Source: Pseudogymnoascus destructans (Eukaryota; Ascomycota; Leotiomycetes; Thelebolales; Thelebolaceae). Taken from it: a stretch of 64,000 bases of DNA. Below are positions 1-12,033 of this stretch, in pieces; position 1 is the stretch's first letter, and each line of letters starts with the position of its first letter. The notes beneath the pieces are model-generated. The model had not been told where the DNA came from. It worked only from the letters and a program-made list of their open reading frames with translations, and made no database searches. Both the position numbers and the translations under genes were made by a program. The stretch is from NCBI RefSeq assembly GCF_001641265.1, contig NW_020167522.1:1054001-1118000 (forward strand), written 5' to 3'.

Positions 1-1353
1 TTCACTCTTTCCCCCTTTTTCCTATTTTCATCATTCGTTCCTTCCCTCTGCTCTTTCCGGCCGCCACCCGTTCGTTTATCTCCCTCTGCATTCTTTCCGT
101 CCCGTGCCCTTTGTTCCCTCCTTCACTCTTTCCCACTGCTCTTCTGTCCTCCGCTCTTTCCATTCTATTGCGTCATGGTAACGAGTAACACCCCCTCTTC
201 TATAGGCTGAAGAACATAGCCTAGACGATAAGCACGCATATTCACCATCTCAAAGCTATCATAGCAAGCTATATCTTCAAAATGATATATTGACGTCGCT
301 ATGGGATCCTCGCACTATCTAACCCAAAGTGACCACATACAATCCACAACCTTTAAGCCTTCCCTAGGATATTTTCCTCAAACACGCTAATGGTATGGCC
401 GGTGTTGTAGTTTTGAATCTTTCTACGTGTCAGTTCGTTGTATGTGGATGCGGGGCCAAAGACGAGTTACCTCATACCGCGGCTGGGCCGCGCTGGCATT
501 AACGCTCATGTTGGCCTGCAGGCCAGGCTCCATGAGGATATCGGTGATGATTCCGGTGCTCTCTGTGGCTTCGGCGTTGCCGCCTTGGTGGGGAGTTAAG
601 TGGTTTGACTGTGCTGTGTGGCTCTAGGGGTCCATACCGGCCATTGGCCTATAGAATACCACCTGTCCGTTCTCGTACTTTGGATTTCCCATTTTGTTTG
701 ACTGGGAGTTTGGAAGTCGTTAAATGGAAAGGGTGTAGTTGGGGATTGTAAGAGGTCGATATAACAGAAGATCTACCTGGTGGGAACGACGCCTTTTTAA
801 CCCATTAAAACAGAGTTTTTGAGTAGTGTCAATGATGGCTCTATATGATGCCATGACAGGCACAGGGCTCCTGTCATTTGTCCATTTCTCCAAGATCAAG
901 TTACGCTCTAAAAGAGGAGTATTCAAATGTCCCAAAGACTGGTAGCGTACCAAGGCCGCATATGAACAAAATCCATGGCGTCACTACTGATAATATAGAG
1001 TATGTGGGCCGGCTGTGCTTTAATTAGCAGTGTACTTTACATCAAATATGAACTAACGAAAGGCACGAATCGAATAACATCCAGCCACGACTACAATATT
1101 CAAGCCATTGCGAATAATATCCCTCCATCCAAAGCGACCCTGCCGTTCAGTTCCTGGACCGCCCGCCACAGATGTTGGATACTGCCGCACCCAATCCAGC
1201 AGGCGGTACGAGCCGCTAAGATAAGCCTTCCCAGCAACACCAAAAACCCCGATAATAATTTCACAACGCCGAAATATTCGTGACAGCTCTTCGTCCGCCC
1301 AATCCCACCCACATATTAATTCCTTGTCAGGTTCGAACCGCTCGCCATTCGCC
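1..1353. other. Intergenic, no gene seen
   Basis: No convincing coding region on either strand. The first 180 bases are pyrimidine-rich with repeats of CTCTTTCC-like words. The short open frames here (for example 427-627) show no family motif and no intron-compatible extension. The last part is the upstream region of BUD22. Confidence 0.5.
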
Positions 1354-2826
1354 ATGCTGAAACGGAAGCGCGAAGGCAACGCTAGGGGCCCTGGAGGCGG
1401 GGGCGCTGAAGGGATGGGACAGCGTAGAGGAGAGGTGGAGGAGAAGCTGGTGCATGGGAAGAAGATGCTTAATCGGGCGCTGAAGACGGCGAAGGGGTTT
1501 GAGTGGCAGAAATTGGTGAAGCGGATTACGAATGCGAAGGCGGAGGATGCTGCTGGGCAGGTAGTTAGGTTGGAAAGGGAGCTTAAAGTGTTGAAGGTAG
1601 GGCTTTCGTACCCGTTTGATACCAGGAAAAATTGTTGCTGACTGGAGGGACAGGATCTCGAGATGCAGGCGCTGGCAGATGCGCATGTGCATAAGACGCT
1701 GTTGAAGTCGAAAACGATCGCGGAGTCGGGATTACTGCCGGATTATGTGAAGCCACCAGTGCGAAAAACTGGATCGGAGGAGGATATACTTGCTATGGAT
1801 AATGTGACGGCGAGGCTATATAATACGAAGCCGGTGAAGGAGAACATGACCCATATTATGACGAGCATCTATGCAGTTACGGGAATACCGAACCCAGCGA
1901 ATAAGCCGAAGTTAAAAGGGGAAGAGGCCAAGGAACCGCCGGCAAAGAAGATGAAGAGAGACGATAAGGATGCGGCTACGAGAAGGAATACAGAGAAGTT
2001 GGTGGCTGATAAGAAGGAGAAAAAGGAGGTAGAGCCGACTTGGGAAGGGTTTGATTCCGGATCTGAGTCTGATGGAGAATCCATCGACTTCTCGAAATAC
2101 GAAGGGCGATTGGGCGGGTCGTCAGACGATGACAGCTCTTCCGATAGCGCGGAAGAGCTGAAGAGGCCGGCAAAGCCAGTAAAGAGAACAATTAAGTCAA
2201 GAGGGATTTCGGTGTCAGTGTCGGGATCGGATGACGAAGGCGAACCAGAGGAATGGCTTGAATCCGACGAAGAAGAGGATTCGGACGAAGATGACGACGA
2301 TAATGTCATAGAGCGATCTCACTCTCCACCTACGCGGGAGAAAAAGAAGCAACGTGAGCCACCGAAGCCGTTAAAGCCTGGATCACAATTCTTACCCACG
2401 TTAATGGGTGGCTATTGGTCCGGATCTGAGGAGGAGGCTACCGACGTAGAGGACGAGGTTGCGCCAGCTCCAAGAAAGAACAGACCGGGCCAGCAAGCGC
2501 GTCGCGCTATTTGGGAGAAGAAGTTTGGAAAGGGGGCGAACCATGTTAAAAATGCGCCGCCACCAAAGGAGAAGGATGTTGTTTGGGATGCTAAACTTGG
2601 CGCGGTATCTTCTGAGGGCTCTGGTAGAGGAAGAGGTAGGGCTGGATTCACTCGGAACAGGTCCCAGGTTACAGGTGAGAACGCTTCTGAGCTTGGGCCG
2701 AGGAAACCACGGGGACTGGGGAAGAAGGATGATGTGGGGGTCCTGCATCCTAGTTGGCAGGCGGCGAAGAAGGCCAAGGAGGAGAAAAAGGCAGCCAAGT
2801 TCGAGGGCAAGAAGGTCGTCTTCTAG
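1354..2826 (+). CDS. bud22: BUD22/SRFBP1 family ribosome biogenesis protein
   Basis: Two exons, 1354-1596 and 1654-2826, joined across a 57-nt intron (GTAGGG...GACAG) give 471 residues. The start is the ATG of MLKRKRE, since no better ATG lies upstream in frame. Bud22 proteins act in the nucleolus in 40S subunit maturation (family knowledge). Visible support: a basic, coiled N-terminal part with GKKMLNRALKTAKGFEWQKL, followed by the HKTLLKSK segment; a long acidic, serine-rich linker (about residues 215-300, including SDEDDDD); a lysine-rich tail; and the C-terminal HPSWQAAKKAKEEKK block that marks the family. Length is close to that of yeast Bud22. The gene is intact and stands alone, next to the remains of a polyketide synthase. 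Confidence 0.9.
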
Positions 2827-3779
2827 AGAAGTTGTGGAAAATATATTATTATCATTTCATCTCCTCCTATACCCGGCCCGCCATTGGATTATTCCCGTGG
2901 CGAGGACGATCAGGTATTAACACATGAACTATTAGATGAACAGCCGGCCCACCCAAGCTGGATCCCAGAGCGGGCCCATTGCGTAGAAGGCGGGACATGG
3001 CACGCAATGCTGGGCCTAGGTGGTAGAACCCTAGAGCGCATGCGACGCGGTGGCTCACCTCGTCGATAGGCCGCAGGAGAAAGATCAAGGCTATAAGATT
3101 GGTTCAAAGGAGGAGGAGTGCGTATTGTCGAACTAAGGCTTTGGCGGAGGGAGAGGAGGTAGCGAGCCGGAGTTCCTGTGATGGATTGACGTGGAGGAAG
3201 CGGATCATGGCCTGGTATCGGCACATAAATCCATAGGCGCGGCAGTCGTTCAAATCGCAGCACAACAATAACTACTGTAATACTGTAACTATTGCTCTCA
3301 TGATATCGGTATGCTATGTCCGTGAAACTTTAGAAATGCAAGGATGCCCATGTGCGTACTCTCCAACGTGAGGATTTTCCCGAAAATGTGAGACATGCGA
3401 TGATTGTGTTCGCTCTATTCGCAAAACTCGACCCATCGTCGCCATGATAATCAACCCCACCAATCCTTCCAGGCCTCTTGCCCAAACCCCTCTCCTTAGT
3501 TCTGAATTTCTCCACCTCAGCTGTCTTTAGTTCCCGACCCGCCATCATGCCGCGCGGGTTTCATGGGTTATGGTCTGCGCCACCATATACCTCAGCCGCA
3601 CACAATAGCTTCTTATTAGCCACGATTCATAACTTCGACGTCAGTTAACATAACCCGATGCCATAAGAGAAATCTCTATGGAGAATGTCGTTGCATTGTC
3701 GGGGACCGACGCTTTTCGTAAACACCGGCCGTTCAGCATTGCGGCCGGTGCAAACATGCACGACCAGGGGAGAGTGGCC
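2827..3779. other. Intergenic, no gene seen
   Basis: About 950 bases between BUD22 and the type III PKS remnant. Short frames on both strands lack any recognisable motif. The stretch just before 3780 would have been the PKS promoter. Confidence 0.5.
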
Positions 3780-4961
3780 ATGGCTCAGGCACGTTTGGCA
3801 CGTTTGAAGACCTCGGCCTCGCAATAATTGGCCTTGGGGTGGAATATCCGGCGTTCCAGCTCACCCCGCCAGATCTCAGGACTCTTGCTAAGCGTCATTA
3901 CCGGGACTCTCCTGCGTACGTCGCCCCTGGGCATTGTCAGACACTACTAACTTCCTAGTATGTCAAAAGTCATGACGATTAACGACTACACCGGCATCGA
4001 CACGCGCTCCTCGATAGGCACCATCGACAATCCACTGGTGAATAGGAGAAAGGCACCAGCCAAGTTTTATTACATGGCGTTGGCTGCGCGGGCGGGCTTG
4101 CGGCGCTTAGAACGGCTGCGAATATTGCAACGGGCTCTAATTTTCGGCGGAGACCGGCACGAATACTTGTAATGGCCCTTGAAATATGTACCTTTTTTGT
4201 CCGGAGCGAGATGGATAGCATTGACAAATTTCAAGAAACGAGGATAGGCGTCTCACTGTTCAGCGACTGCGCCAGCGCGTTGGTTTTGAGCAACGGGATT
4301 GGAGCTGGATGTGTCGAGGAGCCGGTATATGAACTGCTGGGTTGGGATCATAAGATTATCCCCGATATTGACCGATGAGCCATTAGGTGAGGCATTTTGT
4401 AGAAATTTAACTGGCTGGGTATTGCGCATACTGACGGATCATAGGGTGGAAAGTGGTACTCTCACCTCGAGTTCCTAAGATTGCCGAGGCAGGTGTAGAA
4501 CCAATATTCTGAGACCTCCTGTCATCAGTACGTGGTCTTCCTCCTACCTACAACACGTCGGAATCCTTCGACTGGGCCATGCACCCCGGTGCTACAATCC
4601 TCTCTGGCGTAGAGAAAGCTATGGGGATAACGCCGGAGCACATGGGCGCCTCATATGATATTTACATTAACCACGGAAACAGCTCCGCAGCAACAATCAT
4701 AAGCGTCATGGATCGTCTACGGCATAAAGATATGGATATATGTGCCCCAGACGGAAAGGTCAAAGATTACGTAGGGGATGCGCTTTTGGGCCAGGGATGG
4801 CCGTCGAGATGTGTATGCTGAAAAGAAATTTGAGTCGTCGAGGAGAACCGCTGCCAACTGGGGTAATAACACCGCCAGAGACGGAAAGCGAAGAGAGCAG
4901 GAGCGATGGCAAAGTTGAGCTAAGTTTGAGCGAAATCTTAAACGGGGTTGATCTTGACTGA
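3780..4961 (+). pseudogene. Type III polyketide synthase (chalcone-synthase-like), decayed
   Basis: Fragments of a fungal type III PKS lie in order on the plus strand. An N-terminal piece (GLAIIGLGVEYP, about 3810) is followed by an intron-like gap 3916-3958 and a DYTGID piece. The frame then jumps to LLHGVGCAGGLAALRTAAN, which holds the catalytic Cys at about 4085, then EICTFFVRSEMDSID and FSDCASALVLSNG. Next come the catalytic His region (AMHPGATILSGVEKAMGI) and the catalytic Asn region (NHGNSSAATI). Lesions: a frameshift near the start, an internal deletion of very roughly 80 codons between about 4056 and 4064, in-frame TGA at 4376-4378 and 4510-4512, a glycine lost from the HPGG motif, and a frameshift near 4770 before the CAFGPGMAVEMCML end. 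Intact members condense malonyl-CoA units onto an acyl starter to make pyrones or resorcinols. This copy cannot encode a working enzyme. Confidence 0.88.
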
Positions 4962-5752
4962 GTCGAAGCCTGGCTGCTGCTCGTGCCATTCAATGCAAAA
5001 GTCGTGTATAATAGCTAGAGTATACAGCAACTGTGATTAAAATAAAGGCGCTCAATTACTCGGAGTCATAATTGCCATATATGGCCACTTCAACAAACTA
5101 GTTACCTAGAAATGGAACCAAAGAAGGAATACGGATCTGCTTGATTCCGATGTTAGTTCTCAGCTAATCATGGTTCCTCATCGGACCCTTGGGCGGCACG
5201 AGGATTGTGGACTTGAGAGTTATCGATATGGGTCGGCTGGCTCTTGAATGGTTCCTTGGATTGTTGAGTCAAAATTCCTTTTAAATACCCTGAAGTACAA
5301 TCTAGAGGTGTCACAAGAGTAATAATCTACTGTATACTAGGAGCAGCGAATCATAGAAAACTACATACATACGAATCGTATCATACAATTCTTCGACTTT
5401 TCCATCCAGGTTGAAACCGGTTTTGCAGCTTCCACTCTGCCAGTCCCGAGGTTCGGCACCAATGAGTTTCTATGAAACATTATTTCAGGCTATAATTCAT
5501 GTGTATGCCTTTCTTCGCAGTATACTCAAATGGGTGCCTTTATCCTAGATTCCGAAACGGCGATCTATCCTTTGGGACTCATTCTGCCAATAGATCTACC
5601 GGAAATGCTTATTTTGCCACGATGCAATTAATCCAAGATCGCTCGTGGGTCGCGGGGTATTCTACGGGGTAGACTATATAACAATGGAGAGATGTACGCC
5701 TTTGAGGGGGTTTTCGGCTTCAAGAAAGAGTTTCTAATGCAACTCCACTAAG
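4962..5752. other. Intergenic, no gene seen
   Basis: No coding region or repeat recognised. The sequence is AT-richer than its neighbours. The right end is the presumed promoter of the SGNH hydrolase gene. Confidence 0.45.
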
Positions 5753-7209
5753 ATGTTTAATAGCCACTTTCTAGTCCTTGCCGTTGCCTTCGGCACAGCA
5801 TGGTTCTTCCTGCCGGTGGCAGGTAGCGTGCTACCTAAAGGTCAGATTGGTGAAAGTCGCCAGGACACAGGCAATAAGTGGATGGATACATGGACATCGA
5901 TGCCCCAGCTCGTGGAACCGGGCAACTTACCCCCTTTACCATTCGTAAGAACCCAAAGAAAAAAAACTCAGGCAGCCGAGAAGCATTCTAACTATTACAG
6001 TAGACACCACAGAGTGTCGTTTTTAACGAAGCAACACTTCACCAGACTCTCCACGTTTCCATTGGAGCTGATAGGATCAGACTACAAATCTCAAATACTT
6101 TCGGCGGCAGCGACCTCCCAATCACCGAAGGTGCCATCGCTCTTCCTACTGTCATCGAGGCGTCACCGATAGCCAGTCTGACTTGTAACGGAGCTACGTC
6201 GGTAACAATCCCGAAGGGCGAAGTGGCATACTCAGACCCGATTGATTTTTCAGTTGCGGCCGAGTCGATGCTTACCTTAACCCTCTATCCTGCTGCTGGG
6301 CAGCCTAGAAACAGCATTACGGGTCATCCTGGGAGTCGGACTATGTCTTGGATGCAAGAAGGCAACCAAGTAAATGCAACTAGCATAACTGGATCGAGCG
6401 TCGCTCGTTGGTAATGACTAGCCCCAATATACACCTTACTTATTACTAGCCTGATAACTAATTCGTTGCGCAGGTATTTCGTGAGTGGAGTAGAGGCGTG
6501 GGTTCCAGCCGCTTCGAGCAGTTTTATCATTCTCGGCGACAGCATCACCGACGGCCGTGGCAGTGACGAAACAAGAATAATCGGCAAATAACATCATGTC
6601 ATGTTTCCCGACTAAAAATTAACTTCCAGCAGCTGGCCGGACTTGCTCCTTGCACGGATTCAGACAAACCAACTCACCGAAATAGGAGTTGACAACCAGG
6701 CCGCAGGAGGCAACCGCGTCCTCCAGGGCCTCGGTCCCAGCCTAATCAGCCGGTATAAGCGTGATGCTATTGAGAAAGAATGCGTAAAATACATCATGAT
6801 CTTTGAGGGCGTCAATGACATTAGAACGGCAGGGACTAACCAGAATACCCGAACTCGACTTGGAGACAAGCTCATATCTGCGTTCACGCAGATCGCCAAT
6901 GGTGCACGCGCCGCTGGCATTCTCATCTTTGCTACGATCACGCCGTTCTCGGGACCAGGGCAGTCGTATTCTGACCCTACTCGTGAGGTAACACGGCAGA
7001 GGGTTAATGGTTGGTTCACATCAAGCGGGCTGTTTGATGCCGTTGTTGATTTCGATGCGGTCGTTCGCGATCCGGCGACTCCTTCGCAGTTGGCCCCAGA
7101 ATACAACGGCGGAGACTATCTCCACCCTAATGTCGCGGGGTATCAGGTTATTGCGGATGCGTTTCCGTTGGATATATTTACGGCTGCGGCTAGCAAACGT
7201 GCCGTATAG
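5753..7209 (+). pseudogene. Secreted SGNH/GDSL hydrolase, frameshifted
   Basis: Exons 5753-5944, 6004-6410, 6474-6583 and 6633-7209. A hydrophobic signal peptide (about residues 1-25) starts the protein. SGNH blocks are all present: GDSIT (block I, nucleophile Ser), GGNRVL (II), GVNDI (III) and DYLHPN (V, Asp/His). The family hydrolyses esters, often acetyl groups on plant polysaccharides. One base is missing near 6571: codons up to GSDET are in one frame, while the AATAATCG that leads into the conserved NNRWPDLL is in another. The summed exon length (1286) is also one short of a multiple of three. The third intron would use a GC donor (6584-6632). The 3' end lies 57 bp from a retrotransposon LTR. 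A sequencing error at one base cannot be excluded; otherwise the gene is broken. Confidence 0.7.
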
Positions 7210-7265
7210 ATTACTCTATTTAAAGCTGCCATTTATGGACAATATATAGATGCAATATAAATAAG

Positions 7266-7449
7266 TGTTGACCGAGGATGGTCACTGTTGGGGCATCGAT
7301 GCATTGAATCGTATTGGATTGATTGATTGATTGAAGAGCATCGTAAGGATGTTCTTCTTCTGAAGCTATATAGTGATGCAGCTGATGCAGGAGCGACGGC
7401 GTTGTGTCGCCTAATCGGGAAACCACGCCCTGGCTGTTTGAGTCCAACA
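7266..7449 (-). repeat. 184-bp copia LTR (3' LTR)
   Basis: Begins TGTTGGACTC and ends GGTCAACA on the minus strand, giving the expected TG...CA ends inside a 5-bp inverted repeat (TGTTG/CAACA). By eye it has no difference from the LTR at 57332-57515, which is in the opposite orientation. A TCAATCAATCAATC run lies inside. Confidence 0.92.
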
Positions 7450-7520
7450 CGCCCTTCCAGATTCATCAGTATTGGAAGCAATTTGTGAGAGAAAGTATGG
7501 ATCTGTAGGCAATGACTCTA

Positions 7521-9600
7521 TCATGTGCAATTTGACCGTAGTTTTCCAGCGTCATCGAAGTGAGTATCCTGTAGATCCACCAGTCCAAGCTGTCGCACGA
7601 ATTCTTCATGCTTTTGGCGTGGGAGCTCCTTGGTGAACCCATCAGCTGGCATTTGGCTAGTCGGCACCCATTCAGTCTTGAACGTTCCCTTCTGAACTTC
7701 TTGACGCAACCATGACTGGTGCACGTCGACATGGCGTAGTTTGGTCACCAGTTTTGGGGTCTCCCGGTTGAGGAGTCGAAGTGTCTGCTGGTTGTCGCAG
7801 AGAATAGTGAATGGTTCGTCGAGTTCGAAGTGTATGGCCTTGAAGAACCGCATCCACCACATGAGTTCGCCAGCAGTGAGTTATAGAGCTAGAAGCTCAG
7901 CTTCCGTGCTAGAAGTAGTCACGGTTTTCTGTTTCGTAGCCCTGTAATGGATGATGCCGCCAAATAGGGTAAAGATATAACCTTGGGAGCTGAACCTAGT
8001 GAGTAGGTTATCGGCGAATGAAGCATCGCTTGCACACAAGAACAGGCGCTTGTAATCCTTGACCCTGCCATTATACAAAATAGCATAATATTTTGTGGCG
8101 TCTAAGTAAAGAATAGTCTGGTCGACAGCGAAGAGGTGTTCTCTTGAGGGGTTCTGTAGAAATTCGGACAACTTTGAGACTGCCCTAGCAATATCTGCGC
8201 GCGTTATGACGCTAGAGTAGTTGATGGAGCCCACCTTCTGTTGATACTCATATATCTCATTCTTCGAGGCTTGTAGAGAGTTAGTCATGAGTGGAGTGGT
8301 TGGTAGTGGTGTTTTGGGCTTCGTCTGGTGCGGTTTGACGTTGTATTTTGCTACTATCTTAGAAATGTAGGCATCCTGAAGAAGCCAGACCTTTTTTGAT
8401 GCTCTGTCCCGAATCACTCTAATACCAAGAAAGTGGTCGATCTCTCCAAGCTTTCTGAACTCATATCTCTTTAAAAGCTTAGCTTCAAAGACACTCATTT
8501 TAGGAAGGTTAGCTGTACTACAAAAGAGAATGACATCGTCCACATAGAAAAGGAGAGTGAGCCAGCCATTCGTGAATAAACAGTTCACTCCCGGGCGAAA
8601 GGCCCAGATCTGCCAGAGTAGCTGTGAACTCCCTATACCAAAGAAGTGGTGAGACCTTAAGACCGTACAATGCCATGAGCAGCCAAACTGCACACCCAAA
8701 GTTTTCGAAGCCGTCTGGGCATCTGCAGAGGATAGGTGGGTCAAGTGTTGAGTTGGCGAAGGCGTTAACAGCGTCATATTGCCATACTTCAAGGTCAAAG
8801 TAGGCAGCAATGGCCATCATAATAAACCTAAAGGTTTGTGCAGCCAGTGTTGCTGCATACGTCTCATCCGTGGTTTCCTGTAGATCTCCGCGTGTGCAGA
8901 GTCTGGCCTTGTGCTTGATCAAGAAGCCATCAGGATCGAATTTGTATGTGAAAACCCACATAAGCGGTAGTGGTTTTTGTTCTGAGTAGCCTGAGTCGAC
9001 GTACTCAAAGACTCTCTTGCGAAGAAGGTCATCATGTTCTTTCTGCGCGGCGACCCTGAATTCTTCAGCGTGTGGATGGGCCAGCATCTCCCTCCAATTC
9101 CTTGGTGTTGTAGGAAGGTTATCCCTATGAATCTTTAGCTTGGGCATCGCCCTTCCAGCTGAGAACGCAGCGTAGAATGGTTGGAAGCTGGTAATAGCCT
9201 TAGTAGGGGGCTGACTGTGCGTTGCATAGGCTGACCGTCGCGTTCTCCCGCCAGGAATGATGTTGGCTTCACTGAAATCAGAGACATTGCATGATGGTTG
9301 TCCTCCTTCAAGGTGGTAGCTGGTTGGTACGACGAGATCTTCAGAATCTCCGTTATTAGATGCATGTAGCTGGGGCTGAACATGAATCTCTGGCAGTGGT
9401 GAGAGTGATGCTGCTAACTGGGGAGATAGCATCGACTGCGGAGATGGAGTCAATTGCGGAGACAGCAATTGGTCTTGGTTTTGGGGCTTGGAATAAGCTG
9501 GTTTTGACTTAACAGGCTTCCGTGAAGCTATAGCTCCCTACTTGACATTTGGTCGGGACGAGGCGTTTCTGGCCAGCGTTGCTCTTCCCCCACAAATGTT
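7521..9600 (-). pseudogene. Copia Pol fragment: reverse transcriptase and RNase H
   Basis: Reverse transcriptase is recognised by the WREMLAHPHAEEF start, WVFTYKFDPDG, KARLCTRGD, WQYDAVNAFANS, ALYGLK and the catalytic FYVDDVILF. RNase H is seen from CASDASFADN, TSSTEAE, DNQQTLRLLN and the C-terminal MPADGFTKEL. The reading frame is interrupted by a frameshift near 8570-8590 (before YVDD), a TAG near 9540 in the linker with a frame change, and an in-frame TAA at 7881-7883 just after TSSTEAE. The copy is therefore not autonomous. Its missing gag, protease and integrase part matches what is found at 57748-60282. Confidence 0.88.
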
Positions 9601-9756
9601 GGAGAGGCACTGAGAGCGTCGCCGACGCAATTGTCAGGGAGGTTTCAAGGTGGAATCACATATTGGTGACTGTCTTTGCTTATTGGGTTGATATGAGCGA
9701 AGCTGCAGAATATTTCTGAGCGTCGTGCCAATTTTATAAGCGTTGGGATAACTTGA

Positions 9757-11157
9757 GTGGTGACTACCCCCCCTGCACTGAGCTATTTCCCATGCCAGGG
9801 GCGCGGTAAAACTGTCTACGGAGGTTATGTTCATAAGTGCCACCCTCATCAACCCCATGTGCCGCCTCCATCTCCTCCAGCGTGCCACAGGGTGTGCTAC
9901 GCGAAGAGCCATGAGGACGGCAAGACAGATCGCCGTACATCATGAAGGCGCTACATGACTGCAACAATGGCGGGCATGTTCTTTTCAGGGAGGGGGTTCG
10001 GTTTTTCATAGGCACCGCAATGGATTTGACTTTCTTAAACCACATTGACCTCGGTACGAATCATAACAAAGTATTCTGAACATCTAAACTAACCCAATTG
10101 CAGACATCCAAGGACAGTGGCTCTTCTCCAAATGACACCGACTACTGGCAAGCCAACTCCTTCCCATTCGTCTTCCAGAACGTAACCTCGTTTTTCAAAC
10201 TGGGCGGCAACGACGTCAACATATACGGTGGCGGAACGATCGACGGCAACGGACAAGCCTGGTATGATTTATATGCCAAGGACATCTACACTCTTCGCCC
10301 GGTCCTCTTCGGCATTGACGGTCTCAAGAACTCGATATTGAGCGATTTGGTACTGCGTTATTCGCCAGAGTATTATCATTTCGTCGCTAATTCCAGCAAT
10401 GTTATTTTTGATAACATCAACATTGAGGAGGAAGTAACAGTGCAAATCCAGCGAAGAACACGGATGGCTGGGACACCTACAGGAGTACAGATATCACGAT
10501 TCAAAATTCTTACATCGTTAATAGTGATAGTAAGCAAACTTCCCTCCTACCACCTCCAACAATCTAATGACAAGTGAAGATTGCGTTGCGTTTAAACCAA
10601 AACAGCACCAACATCCTGGTCCAAAACCTCGTCTGCACCGGCTCCCATGGCATCTCCGTCGGTTCTCTGGGCCAATATGTTGGCCAATTTGAGTGAGCAT
10701 CTCCAAATTGTCGTACCTTAAATCAATACTAAAATACTACAGCATTGTCGAAAATTTCCATGTCTACAACATATCTATGACCAACGCCTCCGACGGTGCC
10801 CGTATCAAGGTGTGGCCGAACACTCCCCCCGCCCTCTCTGGGGATCTCAAAGGTGGCGGTGGTTCAGGCAGGGTTAGCAACATCACCTATGACACCATGT
10901 ACATCAACAACGTCGACTACGCGATTGAATACGACCAGTGCTACGGTCAGAAGAATCTTACCCTGTGTCTGGGATACCCATCCCCTCTTACAATCACCGA
11001 TATCGTGTTCAAGAATTTCATTGGGAAAACAAGCACAAAGTAGCCGCAGATTGGTACGTTTGCTTGCAGTTCAAGTACGGTGTGTAATGGTATTGTGGCG
11101 AGCGATATCAATGTCGTGAGCCCAGGAGGCAAGAATGAGGCCTATTGCTTAAATTAG
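9757..11157 (+). pseudogene. Exopolygalacturonase (GH28), decayed
   Basis: GH28 exopolygalacturonases remove galacturonate from pectin outside the cell. Recognisable pieces in order: VCYAKSHEDGKTD (9886), YIMKALHDCNNGGHVLF (9930), HIDL, an intron near 10050-10104, DTDYWQANSFPFVFQN, GGGTIDGNGQAWYD, catalytic NTDGWDTY (10465), CVAFKP, the TGSHGISVGSLG block, then GARIKVWP and CYGQ. Lesions: a frameshift near 9929, an extra A in an A-run near 10127 and another near 10590, a frame change near 10430, and an in-frame TAG at 11041-11043 before the normal end (TAG 11157). The Asp-Asp pair before CVA reads Asp-Asn with the only splice I can fit. No signal peptide is evident, and the 5' end starts only about 120 bp from the inversion break at 9637, so it may also be truncated. 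Confidence 0.85.
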
Positions 11158-12033
11158 ATGCGGCATGTACGAATGTTTTTAAGGGGTTTAATTAGCGGGT
11201 GATGCATTTTGAATGATGCGGTGCCCATTTTCAGATAGAGCAAATGGATATTAACGTTGTTTTCACCTGTATTAAGGCGTGGACTGATATGGATCATGAT
11301 GGGGTTAGATTAAAAAATATGAACGATGGCGTCTCTTTCCTATTTAATTACTTCCTCTATACTTAATCAAGGCAAGCCATACTGCACACTCCTAAGTGAT
11401 CCCATCTACTAGCAAAACAGCGAGACAGTTCTGTGAAATTTCTCTGCGTAGCGTTGGAAATGCATCCGGTGCCCGAGCCGGACGTCACAGATTCGACACT
11501 CCGTAGGCTCGTTAACTCTAAGTCTCCTAACGTGCTTTCTCATAAAGTGCCTCGTTGCTCCTGACAGTCGGGCTGTGACACGAGACCATTTCACAATACA
11601 TGAAAGATTATTAATTGATGCTGATTGCGTAGGAGTCAACTTCCCGGGGCGTCGGGGGTCGATCAGCTAGCTTATTAAACATGCGAACCTCATTAAAGCC
11701 TTCTGTGATTCGAGTCCGCGATATATATTTTGGACATCCACATTAATATTCCGATCAAGGTAGGTTTTAAGGAAGGTGTCGATACTCGCATGCTGCAAGA
11801 TCAAGTTTAGTGTAAAAATGAGCAACCATTCATCCCGCAACAGCTCCTCTGCCGTCAATATATCTCCTGGAACTAGCAGCACTATCCTTCGCACAAACAC
11901 TTTGTCTTCTTTGAAAACTCCAATGCTCTTTATGACCTTAGATAGCCTGTTCCATATCACTGGCGCCGCCATCTCCTATGCTCCAGACAATCCAATTCCA
12001 AAGCACGTTTTTAACACCATAGGTATCACCACC
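11158..12033. other. Intergenic, weak open frame only
   Basis: A 101-codon minus-strand frame (11667-11972) exists but has no recognisable motif or signal peptide, and I do not call it a gene. The rest is AT-rich and shows no repeat. Confidence 0.4.

Larger units (their letters stand above)
7266..9636 (-). mobile_element. Ty1/copia retrotransposon, 3' half (RT-RNase H-LTR)
   Basis: Read on the minus strand: end of the integrase-RT linker, reverse transcriptase, RNase H, a purine-rich tract (GGAAGGGCG) and the 3' LTR (7266-7449). The outer flank 7261-7265 reads CTTAT on the minus strand, the same as the flank of the 5' half at 57327-57331. The inner end at 9631-9636 is the point where the sequence stops being element-like and where it matches the broken end at 60279-60282. 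There is no second LTR here, so this is half an element and not a full insertion. Confidence 0.9.

Noticed and set aside
1869..2309. 146-codon Ser-rich frame opposite BUD22
   Set aside because: Antisense shadow of the acidic BUD22 linker; low complexity.
9764..10045. 93-codon minus-strand frame opposite the GH28 relic
   Set aside because: The plus strand carries readable GH28 motifs here; this is a shadow.
11667..11972. 101-codon minus-strand frame
   Set aside because: No motif, no signal peptide, AT-rich setting; cannot be told from chance.
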